A stretch of 9,576 nucleotides of DNA from NCBI GenBank assembly GCA_029266815.1, contig JAQSWC010000034.1:1-9576 (forward strand), read 5' to 3'. Position 1 is the first letter of the stretch, and every line of letters begins with the position of its first letter. Shown here piece after piece: positions 1 to 6,646 of this stretch. A program made the position numbers and the translations under genes. The notes beneath the pieces are model-generated. The model was not told the DNA's origin. It worked only from the letters and a program-made list of their open reading frames with translations, and ran no database searches. The stretch is from Paucimonas sp. Lineage in GTDB: Bacteria; Pseudomonadota; Gammaproteobacteria; Burkholderiales; Burkholderiaceae_D.

Positions 1-1390
1 GCCAATCAGCATTGCCGTAACTTATGTCGTTGCCAAGTCGATTGCCAACCAGCCCTTCGATCGTGCGCTTGAAGACCGCGTCATGGTCTTGGCCCAGCAG
101 ATCAGGGAAGCCGGCGGCCATATCACCGTCAATCTGCCCGCTCCGGCGCGCGACATGCTGCGCGCAGACGACGTGGACAACGTCTTTTACCAAATCCGTT
201 CTACGGAAGGGACCGTTCTCGACGGCGACCGTGAATTGCCCATGCCAAACGAAGAGGAACCAGCTCAACCTTGGCGCGTACAGTTCCACAATGCATCAAT
301 TCGCAACAGCGAAATCCGCATTGCCTATGTTTATGTCATCGCCCAGCGCAAGCCGCCCGGCAGAGAGAGAAGCGAACCACGTCTGGCGTTGATCCAGGTA
401 GCGGAAACCCTGGACAAGCGCACTCAGCTTGCCAACCAGATCATCAAGGGAGTGATCCTGCCGGAATTCATTATCCTTCCTGTTGCGCTGGCACTGGTGT
501 GGCTCGCTCTTTCGCGCGGCCTATCGCCGCTCTCTGAGCTCCAGCGGCAACTGCACGAACGCAAGCCGGACGATCTCAGTCCGATTGAACCGGGTCAGGT
601 GCCGGAAGAAATCTCCCCACTTGTTAAATCACTCAATGAGTTGCTGGAACGTCTGTCGCAAACGATACAGATGCAGAAGCGTTTCATTGCCGACGCGGCC
701 CATCAGATGAAGACGCCCCTCGCGGGCATGCGCACCCAAGCGGAACTTGCATTGAGGCAGACCGGCAGCGATGACATCCATCTTTCACTGGAACAGCTGG
801 CCAAGAGTTCAGAATCCGCCACTCGCCTGGTCAACCAGTTGCTGGCGCTGGCGCGCGCGGAAAACCAGACATCGGAGACGTCACCCTTCGTTCCGCTCGA
901 TTTGTCGGAGCTGGCGCGCGGGACGGTGCAGGACTGGGTGCCGGCTTCGCTTCGCCGCGGAATCGACATGGGCTTCGAACATCCCGGCCATCCTGTCATG
1001 GTGTCGGGCAATCCGACCATGCTGCGCGAGGCGCTCAGCAATCTGATCGACAACGCGCTTCGTTACACACCGGCCAGCGGCAGCGTGACGATTCGCGTCC
1101 TGGCTGATGAAGCGAGGCAGGTGGCGATGCTGGAAGTCGAGGACACCGGCCCGGGCATTGCGCCCGCGGAGCGCGGCCATGTCTTCGAGCGTTTCTACCG
1201 CATTCTCGGCAGCAATACGGAAGGCAGCGGTCTGGGCCTGTCCATCGTCCGAGAAATCGCGCAGCAGCATCAGGCGGAGGTGGATATTTTCGACAATCCC
1301 CGCAGTAGCGATCCGCATTTGCCCGGCGCGCTCTTACGCATCACGCTGCGCATGGAACAGCGCGCACCTTTTTTCGAGGACTTGGGCTGA
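1..1390 (+). CDS. TctE-like sensor histidine kinase (5' end outside window)
   Basis: Inner-membrane sensor kinase of a two-component system. The frame is open from base 2, so the N-terminus is cut off. The first visible residues (ISIAVTYVVA) look like the end of TM1, followed by a short periplasmic sensor part of the 2CSK_N/TctE type. A second membrane helix lies at about 456-520 (VILPEFIILPVALALVWLAL). The dimerisation/phosphoacceptor box FIADAAHQMKTPLAG follows, with the phospho-accepting His at codon 701-703. The HATPase domain shows the N box (LSNLIDNALRYTP, near 1034-1072), the G1/D box (EDTGPGIAP, from 1139), an F box (ERFYRI) and the G2 box (GSGLGLSIV, near 1225). All catalytic motifs are intact. 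The stop overlaps the next start by one base (TGATG), so it is coupled to the DUF4212/symporter pair, which it probably regulates or whose substrate it senses. The cognate TctD-like regulator should lie upstream, which is inference. The signal sensed is unknown. Confidence 0.93.
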   Translation, partial: PISIAVTYVVAKSIANQPFDRALEDRVMVLAQQIREAGGHITVNLPAPARDMLRADDVDNVFYQIRSTEGTVLDGDRELPMPNEEEPAQPWRVQFHNASIRNSEIRIAYVYVIAQRKPPGRERSEPRLALIQVAETLDKRTQLANQIIKGVILPEFIILPVALALVWLALSRGLSPLSELQRQLHERKPDDLSPIEPGQVPEEISPLVKSLNELLERLSQTIQMQKRFIADAAHQMKTPLAGMRTQAELALRQTGSDDIHLSLEQLAKSSESATRLVNQLLALARAENQTSETSPFVPLDLSELARGTVQDWVPASLRRGIDMGFEHPGHPVMVSGNPTMLREALSNLIDNALRYTPASGSVTIRVLADEARQVAMLEVEDTGPGIAPAERGHVFERFYRILGSNTEGSGLGLSIVREIAQQHQAEVDIFDNPRSSDPHLPGALLRITLRMEQRAPFFEDLG

Positions 1391-1653
1391 TGAACGAGAC
1401 GCCGAGCGCTCGCTACTGGCGGCGCACCCGCTTGCTGACCTTTTTCCTGAGCACCGTATGGGCCGTACTGACCTTCGGCGTCGTCTTCTTCGCCCGGCAG
1501 ATATCCGGCCTTACGCTTTTTGGGTGGCCCTTGTCCTTCTATATGGCGGCCCAAGGCCTGGTCTTCGCCTACCTGATCCTGATCGGCATCTACGTGCTCG
1601 GCATGCAGAAGCTCGACCGGTTGCACGACATGGAACAGCAACATGGCGCATAG
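1390..1653 (+). CDS. DUF4212 small subunit of a sodium:solute symporter
   Basis: An 87-residue membrane protein of the DUF4212 family (TIGR03647-type, 'sodium:solute symporter small subunit'). The family is almost always found directly upstream of a VC_2705-subfamily symporter, as here. The conserved N-terminal YWRRTRLLT is followed by two hydrophobic helices at about residues 15-36 and 45-70. Between them is the family-typical GWPLSFYMAAQG stretch, and the C-terminus is short and polar. A GAGGA Shine-Dalgarno at 1376-1380, inside the kinase gene, supports the start at 1390. The gene overlaps the kinase stop by 1 nt and the symporter start by 11 nt, so equimolar coupled synthesis with the symporter is likely. 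The molecular role of the small subunit is not established. It probably assists assembly or activity of the large subunit. Confidence 0.92.
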   Translation: MNETPSARYWRRTRLLTFFLSTVWAVLTFGVVFFARQISGLTLFGWPLSFYMAAQGLVFAYLILIGIYVLGMQKLDRLHDMEQQHGA

Positions 1654-3679
1654 GGTCTTCCAGCGCAAGCTGCTTGCGTATTACGGCTGGTATACGCTCG
1701 CGTTCGGCCTCCTGATCGCCACGCTCGCCATCCTCGAAACAGAAGGTTTTCCACGCGCGTGGATCGGCTACCTTTTTATGTTCGTCACCGTTTTGCTGTA
1801 CGCCGGCATCGGCGTGATGAGCCGCACCGCGGACGTGACGGAATACTATGTCGCCGGCCGTCGCGTGCCGGCGGTATTCAACGGCATGGCGACGGCAGCC
1901 GACTGGATGTCGGCCGCGAGCTTCATGAGCCTGGCGGGGGGCTTGTACCTGCTCGGCTTCGACGGTCTGGCCTACATCGTCGGCTGGACCGGCGGCTACT
2001 GCCTGGTCGCACTTCTCATTGCCCCCTACCTGCGCAAATTCGGGCAATACACGATCCCCGATTTTCTGGCCGCGCGCTATCAGGGAAGCGACAATGGCCA
2101 TGTCATCCGCATACTCGCGGTGATCGCCACCGTCCTGATTTCCTTTACCTATGTGGTGGCGCAGATCTACGGCGTCGGCCTGATCACCTCGCGTTTCACC
2201 GGGGTCGATTTTTCGGTAGGCATCTTCCTCGGTCTCGCCAGCGTGCTGGTGTGCTCATTCCTTGGCGGCATGCGTGCCGTGACATGGACGCAGATCGCGC
2301 AGTACATCATCATGCTGATCGCCTTTCTCACACCCGTGATGTGGCTGTCGATCAAGCATACCCAGGTGCCCGTACCACAAATTGCGTATGGAACTGTGCT
2401 GGAAAAACTGGGCGAAAGCGAGCAGGCCCTCGCGAAGAATGGCAAGGAAATGGAAGTGCGCGCCCTATTTGCGCAGCGCGCTGCAGAGCTGGACAAGCGC
2501 ATACGGAACCTGCCCGGCTCGTGGGAAGAGGGGCGGCAACACGCCATGCAGCGCGTTGAGCGCCTGAAAGGCGGCAATGCATCGCTGATCGAAATCCGCG
2601 CTGCCACGCGCGAGCTGGCAAACTATCCGCACAGCGCCGATGAAGCCCGTGTTCGATGGCAGGAGGAGCGCGCACTCCATCTTGCCCGTGCGGCGCCGCT
2701 CACGCCGCATTCCGAACCTTTCCCCGGCAAAGACGAAGCCTCATCCGACATCAAGCGGAACAATTTTCTCGCGCTGGTCCTGTGTCTGATGATGGGCACC
2801 GCCGCCCTGCCGCACATACTGGTGCGCTACTACTGCACCCCGTCGGTATCGCAGACTCGCTCATCGGTGTTCTGGACTCTGTTCTTCATCATGCTGGTGT
2901 ACATCACCATTCCGGCACTGGCGGTGCTGGTGAAATACGATATTTACAGCTCGCTGGTGGGTTCCGATTTCTCCCATCTTCCCGCATGGGTATCGTATTG
3001 GGCAGGCGTGGACAAGGCGCACCCGCTGGTAAACATCACCGATGTCAACCACGACGGCATCGTGCAACTGGCGGAAATTGTGCTCGATGGCGATATCGTC
3101 GTACTGGCTACGCCGGAAATCGCCGGACTGCCTTATGTGATATCGGGCCTGGTTGCCGCGGGCGGGCTGGCTGCTGCTCTGTCGACGGCGGATGGACTGC
3201 TTCTGACAATCTCGAACGCACTGTCCCACGACATCTACTTCAAGACGCTCAACCCTTCAGCCTCGACGCAGAAGCGGGTCACGATTTCCAAGCTGCTGCT
3301 GCTGGTAGTAGCCCTGTTGGCCGCCTATGCCGCCTCGCTGAAGCCGGGCGATATTCTTTCCGTGGTCGGCACCGCTTTTTCGCTCGCCGCTTCTGCACTG
3401 TTTCCCGCACTGGTACTGGGCGTGTTCTGGAGGCGCGCCAACCACTATGGAGCCATCGCCGGCATCGCCACGGGCTTTGCCGTCTGCGTGTATTACATGA
3501 TGCGCACCTTGCCGCTCTTCGGTGGATCGTCGGCGGAACAATGGTTTCATATCTCGCCAGTGTCGGCCGGCATATTTGGCGTGCCGGCGGGCACAGCAGC
3601 CATCGTGCTGGTCAGTCTGCTGACGCGCATGCCTGACGCCAGAGTCGCCGCCCTGATCGACTATATCCGCAAGCCGTAA
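1643..3679 (+). CDS. Sodium:solute symporter, VC_2705 subfamily (large subunit)
   Basis: A 678-residue SSS-superfamily (TC 2.A.21) inner-membrane transporter, expected to use a Na+ gradient to import a small organic solute. It is related to acetate/ActP-type carriers, but the substrate cannot be read from the sequence. Visible SSS hallmarks are an early helix AADWMSAASFMSLAG (residues 85-99), the signature LGGMRAVTWTQIAQYIIM (207-224), and LSTADGLLL (513-521), where S514/T515 match the usual Na2-site region. Two features stand out. One is a highly charged, probably helical insertion at about residues 243-372. The other is an EF-hand-like loop DVNHDGIVQLAE (467-478), just before the conserved DIVVLATPEIAGLPYVISGL segment. 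The length exceeds the roughly 550-580 residues I expect for the subfamily, and the insertion accounts for the excess. The start overlaps the DUF4212 gene by 11 nt and its ribosome site is weak, suggesting translational coupling. It is often annotated as a 'cation acetate symporter', which would be over-specific. Confidence 0.93.
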   Translation: MAHRVFQRKLLAYYGWYTLAFGLLIATLAILETEGFPRAWIGYLFMFVTVLLYAGIGVMSRTADVTEYYVAGRRVPAVFNGMATAADWMSAASFMSLAGGLYLLGFDGLAYIVGWTGGYCLVALLIAPYLRKFGQYTIPDFLAARYQGSDNGHVIRILAVIATVLISFTYVVAQIYGVGLITSRFTGVDFSVGIFLGLASVLVCSFLGGMRAVTWTQIAQYIIMLIAFLTPVMWLSIKHTQVPVPQIAYGTVLEKLGESEQALAKNGKEMEVRALFAQRAAELDKRIRNLPGSWEEGRQHAMQRVERLKGGNASLIEIRAATRELANYPHSADEARVRWQEERALHLARAAPLTPHSEPFPGKDEASSDIKRNNFLALVLCLMMGTAALPHILVRYYCTPSVSQTRSSVFWTLFFIMLVYITIPALAVLVKYDIYSSLVGSDFSHLPAWVSYWAGVDKAHPLVNITDVNHDGIVQLAEIVLDGDIVVLATPEIAGLPYVISGLVAAGGLAAALSTADGLLLTISNALSHDIYFKTLNPSASTQKRVTISKLLLLVVALLAAYAASLKPGDILSVVGTAFSLAASALFPALVLGVFWRRANHYGAIAGIATGFAVCVYYMMRTLPLFGGSSAEQWFHISPVSAGIFGVPAGTAAIVLVSLLTRMPDARVAALIDYIRKP

Positions 3680-3702
3680 AAAAAGCCGCCCAGCGGCGGC
3701 TT
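3678..3702 (-). terminator. Intrinsic terminator of purM
   Basis: A perfect 8-bp inverted repeat AAGCCGCC/GGCGGCTT (3683-3690 and 3695-3702) encloses a CAGC tetraloop. Read on the minus strand, the GC-rich stem runs directly into seven T residues (3684-3678), which is a canonical Rho-independent terminator for purM, whose stop codon lies about 28 nt upstream. On the plus strand the hairpin starts 4 nt after the symporter stop but is followed by only two Ts, so it is a poor terminator in that direction. The T-run shares bases with the symporter TAA stop codon. Confidence 0.85.
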
Positions 3703-3730
3703 CGATGCCAATCAGGTTAAAAGGCAGGCA

Positions 3731-4771
3731 TCAGACCACGAGGGTCTGCGCCTCGCCAGCCTGCCGCTCCCGTATCTCGCCGATCCGCGACACGGTTTCG
3801 CCTGCTGACTGCAAATGAGCAATCGCTGCATCCGCATTTTCCTTCGACACGATCACTGCCATGCCGATGCCGCAATTGAAGACGCGGTGCATTTCGGCGT
3901 CAGCGACATTGCCATGCTGCTGCAGCCAGGTGAAAAGCGGCGGCATGGTCCAGGCATCGCGGTGCAGTACCGCAGTGAGATTGTCGCGCAGCACGCGCGG
4001 TACGTTTTCGACCAAGCCGCCGCCAGTGATGTGCGCCATGCCCTTTACTTCCAGCTTTTCCATCAGCGAGAGCATCGGCTTCACATAAATATGGGTCGGT
4101 TCCAGCAGCACATCAGCCAGACGGCGGCCATGGAAATCGGAATTCAGGTCGGGATTGGCCACCGAGATGATCTTGCGCACCAGTGAATATCCGTTCGAAT
4201 GTGCACCCGATGACGCCAAGCCCAGCACGACGTCGCCCGGCACGATCTTGCTGCCGTCGATGATCTTCGATTTTTCCACTGCACCGACCGCAAAACCGGC
4301 CAGATCATATTCGCCGTCCGGGTACATGCTCGGCATCTCGGCCGTCTCGCCGCCGATCAACGCGCAACCGGCCAGTTCGCAGCCTTTCGCAATGCCCTTG
4401 ATGACATCGGTAGCGGACGGAACGTCGAGCTTGCCGCAGGCGAAATAATCGAGGAAGAACAGCGGCTCGGCGCCCTGCACCAGAATGTCGTTCACGCTCA
4501 TCGCCACCAGGTCGATGCCCACCGTATCGTGCTTGTTCAGATGAAAAGCCAGCTTCAGTTTGGTGCCGACGCCATCGGTGCCTGACACCAGGACCGGTTC
4601 TTTGTACTTCTTGCTGATCTCGAACAGCGCCCCGAACCCGCCTATGCCTCCCATCACACCTTCGCGCATGGTGCGCTTGGCAAAAGGCTTGATCGCTTCG
4701 ACCAAGGCATCTCCGGCATCGATATCGACGCCGGCATCGCGGTAGGAAAGGGAAACAGGGGAAGAAGTCAT
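3731..4771 (-). CDS. purM: Phosphoribosylformylglycinamidine cyclo-ligase (AIR synthetase)
   Basis: Cytosolic enzyme of de novo purine biosynthesis. It uses ATP to close formylglycinamidine ribonucleotide (FGAM) into aminoimidazole ribonucleotide (AIR). The 346-residue protein has the usual family length (E. coli PurM is about 345). It shows the N-terminal glycine-rich GVMGGIGGFGALFE (38-51), the nucleotide/substrate segment SGTDGVGTKLKLA (63-75), GGETAEMPSMYPDGEYDLAGF in the middle, then GLASSGAHSNGYSLVRKI and HITGGGLVENVPRVLR. All of these are PurM hallmarks and nothing is missing. The start ATG (4769-4771) gives the expected N-terminus MTSSPVSLSYRDAGVDIDAG, although no strong Shine-Dalgarno precedes it. 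It is transcribed alone, divergently from the perM-hda run, and ends in a strong terminator. No clear purine-repressor operator could be recognised upstream. Confidence 0.98.
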   Translation of the reverse strand: MTSSPVSLSYRDAGVDIDAGDALVEAIKPFAKRTMREGVMGGIGGFGALFEISKKYKEPVLVSGTDGVGTKLKLAFHLNKHDTVGIDLVAMSVNDILVQGAEPLFFLDYFACGKLDVPSATDVIKGIAKGCELAGCALIGGETAEMPSMYPDGEYDLAGFAVGAVEKSKIIDGSKIVPGDVVLGLASSGAHSNGYSLVRKIISVANPDLNSDFHGRRLADVLLEPTHIYVKPMLSLMEKLEVKGMAHITGGGLVENVPRVLRDNLTAVLHRDAWTMPPLFTWLQQHGNVADAEMHRVFNCGIGMAVIVSKENADAAIAHLQSAGETVSRIGEIRERQAGEAQTLVV

Positions 4772-4837
4772 GATGTGAATTGCGGAGGAAACGGTAAAAT
4801 AGGCGCCGCCGCGCGGGAGGGCAGCGGCAAAGCGCGT

Positions 4838-4843
4838 ATTCTA
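4838..4843 (-). promoter_or_regulatory. Candidate -10 element for purM
   Basis: On the minus strand the sequence TAGAAT (plus-strand 4838-4843) lies about 67 nt upstream of the purM start and matches the sigma-70 -10 consensus TATAAT at four positions out of six. The -35 position at 17-bp spacing is poor (GGGTTC-like), so this is only a plausible promoter. It is the best AT-rich candidate in a GC-rich leader. A TAAAAT at 4795-4800 on the plus strand could be a -10 for perM, but it also lacks a recognisable -35. Confidence 0.3.
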
Positions 4844-4881
4844 TCAAACCGACCCCGACCGAACCCGACAATTCCCTCTTC

Positions 4882-4885
4882 GAGG
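4882..4885 (+). promoter_or_regulatory. Ribosome binding site deciding the perM start
   Basis: GAGG at 4882-4885 lies 9 nt before the ATG at 4895. The frame is open further upstream to an ATG at 4775, but the extra 40 residues would be polar, proline-rich and unlike the family, and would cover nearly the whole intergenic region. This weak Shine-Dalgarno together with the MTSEQKQTW start supports 4895. Confidence 0.55.
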
Positions 4886-4894
4886 CCGTTTCCG

Positions 4895-5959
4895 ATGACA
4901 TCCGAACAAAAACAAACCTGGCTATGGCTGGCAGTCGGACTGGCGCTGCTGTGGATGCTGGGTCCGGTGCTGGCACCCTTCGTCGCAGGCGCGATAGTGG
5001 CCTATGCGCTCAACCCGGCAGTGGACTGGCTATCTGCCCGGCGCATCGCGAAACGCAACCTGCCCCGCTCACTGGCGGTAATGATAGTGATATTGGCCGT
5101 CGCCTTCGCTATGCTTGCGCTTATCCTGATCGTGTTGCCGGTACTGCAAAAGCAATTGCCTCTGCTGCAGCAGAAAGTCCCCCTGTTTCTGAACAGGCTC
5201 GACCTTGCCCTCAGTCCCTGGCTGGAACGGGCGGGCCTCAACATGCGCTTCAATGTCGCGGGATTGCACGACCTGCTGTCGCAGCAACTTGAAGAAAGCG
5301 GAGACAAGATCTGGGCAACTGTCCTTGCCTCCGCCAAAGTCGGCGGCATTGCACTGTTGGGGTGGCTGGGCAACCTGATCCTGATTCCGGTCGTACTCTT
5401 TTATCTGCTGCTAGACTGGCACGGCCTGATTGCACGCGGGCGCAGGCTGATTCCGCCGCGCTGGCTACCACGCGCGACAGGATTCGTGGTCGAAGTAAAC
5501 GGCCTTCTGGCGCAGTACCTGCGCGGGCAACTCGCCGTCATGCTGACATTGGCCATCTATTATTCCGCGGCACTGGCAATTGCGGGCTTCGATGTCGCGC
5601 TGCCGGTCGGCATCCTGACCGGCCTGCTGATCTTCATTCCCTACTTGGGCTATGGCCTCGGCCTCATTCTGGCGGTGCTCGCTGCGCTGCTGCAGTTCGA
5701 CAGTTTCTACGGCCTGGGCGCCGTGATCGCGATCTATGGCTTCGGCCAGGTGCTGGAGAGTTTCCTGCTGACGCCGCGCCTGGTCGGCGAAAAGATCGGC
5801 CTGCATCCGCTGGCCGTGATTTTCGCCCTGCTCGCGTTCGGCCAGGTGTTCGGCTTCGTCGGCATCCTGCTGGCGCTTCCCGCATCGGCGATCGTTGCAG
5901 TCGCGCTGCGCCGTCTCGGCACGCAATATACCGACAGCAGTTTCTACAGGAAATCATGA
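4895..5959 (+). CDS. perM: AI-2E/PerM family transporter (UPF0118)
   Basis: A 354-residue polytopic inner-membrane protein of the AI-2E transporter family (PerM/YdiK/TqsA group, usual length about 350). It has two N-terminal helices around the conserved GPVLAPFVAGAIVAYALNPAVDW (about residues 21-43), then a third helix. A long amphipathic, mostly soluble stretch follows (about residues 85-150, rich in L, Q and K). The C-terminal helices carry the family hallmark FIPYLGYGLG (247-256) and later ESFLLTPRLVGEKIGLHPLAV. Some members export autoinducer-2, and others have been linked to Na+/H+ antiport or have no known substrate, so AI-2 export should not be assumed. It is the first gene of the run and overlaps hda by 4 nt (ATGA), implying coupled translation. 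A PerM-like gene next to purM and hda is, as I recall, a widespread arrangement in proteobacteria. Confidence 0.93.
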   Translation: MTSEQKQTWLWLAVGLALLWMLGPVLAPFVAGAIVAYALNPAVDWLSARRIAKRNLPRSLAVMIVILAVAFAMLALILIVLPVLQKQLPLLQQKVPLFLNRLDLALSPWLERAGLNMRFNVAGLHDLLSQQLEESGDKIWATVLASAKVGGIALLGWLGNLILIPVVLFYLLLDWHGLIARGRRLIPPRWLPRATGFVVEVNGLLAQYLRGQLAVMLTLAIYYSAALAIAGFDVALPVGILTGLLIFIPYLGYGLGLILAVLAALLQFDSFYGLGAVIAIYGFGQVLESFLLTPRLVGEKIGLHPLAVIFALLAFGQVFGFVGILLALPASAIVAVALRRLGTQYTDSSFYRKS

Positions 5960-6630
5960 GGCAACTGCTGTTGAACTGGGGGATGCCGGCACCGCAGACC
6001 CTTGCGAATTTTGTTACCGGCAGCAATGTTGAAGCACTCGCCCTGCTGCACAAGATTGCCGGCAACGATAATCTGCCGCTGAGCGAACGCTTCATTTATC
6101 TGTGGGGCGACAAGGGCGCCGGCAAGACACATCTGCTCACGGCCATGGCCGCCCTGCCGTCAAGCCGCCTCATTACAGCACAAAGCACTCCGGTGGATTT
6201 CCTGTTCGACACGGAAACCCGGCTGTATCTGCTTGATGACTGCGATCTTTTGTCGCCGGAACAGCAGATTGCCGCGTTTGCCCTGTTCAATGAAGCGCGC
6301 GACAAGAACGGCATATTGATTGCAACCGGACCACGCCCTCCCGCTTCGCTGGCTGTGCGGGAAGACCTTCGCACGCGCTTCGGCTGGGGGCTGATCTATC
6401 AGCTGCATGGCCTGAGCGACGACGAGAAAATCGATGCACTGACGCAAGCGGCGCAGTCACGCGGCCTGACGTTGTCTGCAGGCGTGATACCCTACCTGAT
6501 CACGCACTTCCGCCGCGACATGCCGTCCCTCTCCGGAATGCTGGAGGCCCTGGACCGCTATTCGCTGGAGACCAAGCGGCCGATCACACTGCCGCTGCTG
6601 CGTGAATTGCTGCAACTCGAACAAAACTGA
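5956..6630 (+). CDS. hda: DnaA regulatory inactivator Hda
   Basis: A 224-residue AAA+ protein homologous to the central domain of DnaA. With the DNA-loaded beta clamp it stimulates hydrolysis of DnaA-bound ATP (RIDA) and so prevents re-initiation of replication. The N-terminus MRQLLLNW carries QLLLNW (residues 3-8), a plausible beta-clamp-binding peptide at the same place as in E. coli Hda. Walker A is GDKGAGKT (51-58, Lys57), Walker B is LYLLDDCD (Asp94/Asp95), and the TRFGWGLIYQL segment places Arg141 where the box VII arginine finger of Hda/DnaA lies. The C-terminus lacks the DnaA DNA-binding domain, which separates it from DnaA. The start at 5956 overlaps the perM stop (ATGA) with AGGAA just before it. 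Longer upstream starts would run inside perM and add unrelated residues. In this phylum the gene is sometimes labelled 'DnaA family protein' or 'HdaA'. Confidence 0.94.
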   Translation: MRQLLLNWGMPAPQTLANFVTGSNVEALALLHKIAGNDNLPLSERFIYLWGDKGAGKTHLLTAMAALPSSRLITAQSTPVDFLFDTETRLYLLDDCDLLSPEQQIAAFALFNEARDKNGILIATGPRPPASLAVREDLRTRFGWGLIYQLHGLSDDEKIDALTQAAQSRGLTLSAGVIPYLITHFRRDMPSLSGMLEALDRYSLETKRPITLPLLRELLQLEQN

Positions 6631-6646
6631 AATCCGCAAGCCGACG

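Larger units (their letters stand above)
4787..4893. repeat. Inverted 8-mer pair flanking the purM/perM intergenic region
   Basis: GGAAACGG at 4787-4794 and its exact reverse complement CCGTTTCC at 4886-4893 sit near the two ends of the 123-bp divergent intergenic region. Each gene therefore has CCGTTTCC in its own 5' leader in the same orientation: 15 nt before the purM ATG and 1 nt before the perM ATG. They could be paired protein-binding half-sites or a coincidence. No known operator is matched convincingly. Confidence 0.3.

Noticed and set aside
2656..3636. Long open frame of 326 codons in an alternative plus frame under the symporter
   Set aside because: The protein is Arg/Gly/His-rich low-complexity, typical of a +1 shadow of a high-GC gene. 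The symporter frame explains the region fully.
4815..4836. Possible small hairpin in the purM leader (GCCGC/GCGGC)
   Set aside because: The stem is short (5-6 bp) with a long loop in a GC-rich tract, which is expected by chance. There is no T-run and no recognisable riboswitch fold.
4775..4894. Longer perM start at 4775 giving 40 extra N-terminal residues
   Set aside because: The extra residues are polar, proline-rich and unlike the AI-2E family. They would cover almost the whole divergent promoter region, while the ATG at 4895 has a GAGG site and a typical N-terminus.
4772..4894. PurR-type operator upstream of purM
   Set aside because: CGTTTCC vaguely resembles half of the E. coli PurR box, but no 16-bp palindrome of the ACGCAAACGTTTTCGT type is present.
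5362..5955. Upstream extension of the hda frame inside perM
   Set aside because: It is an out-of-frame shadow of perM, rich in Arg and Ala. Hda homology begins at MRQLLLNW with an ATGA overlap.
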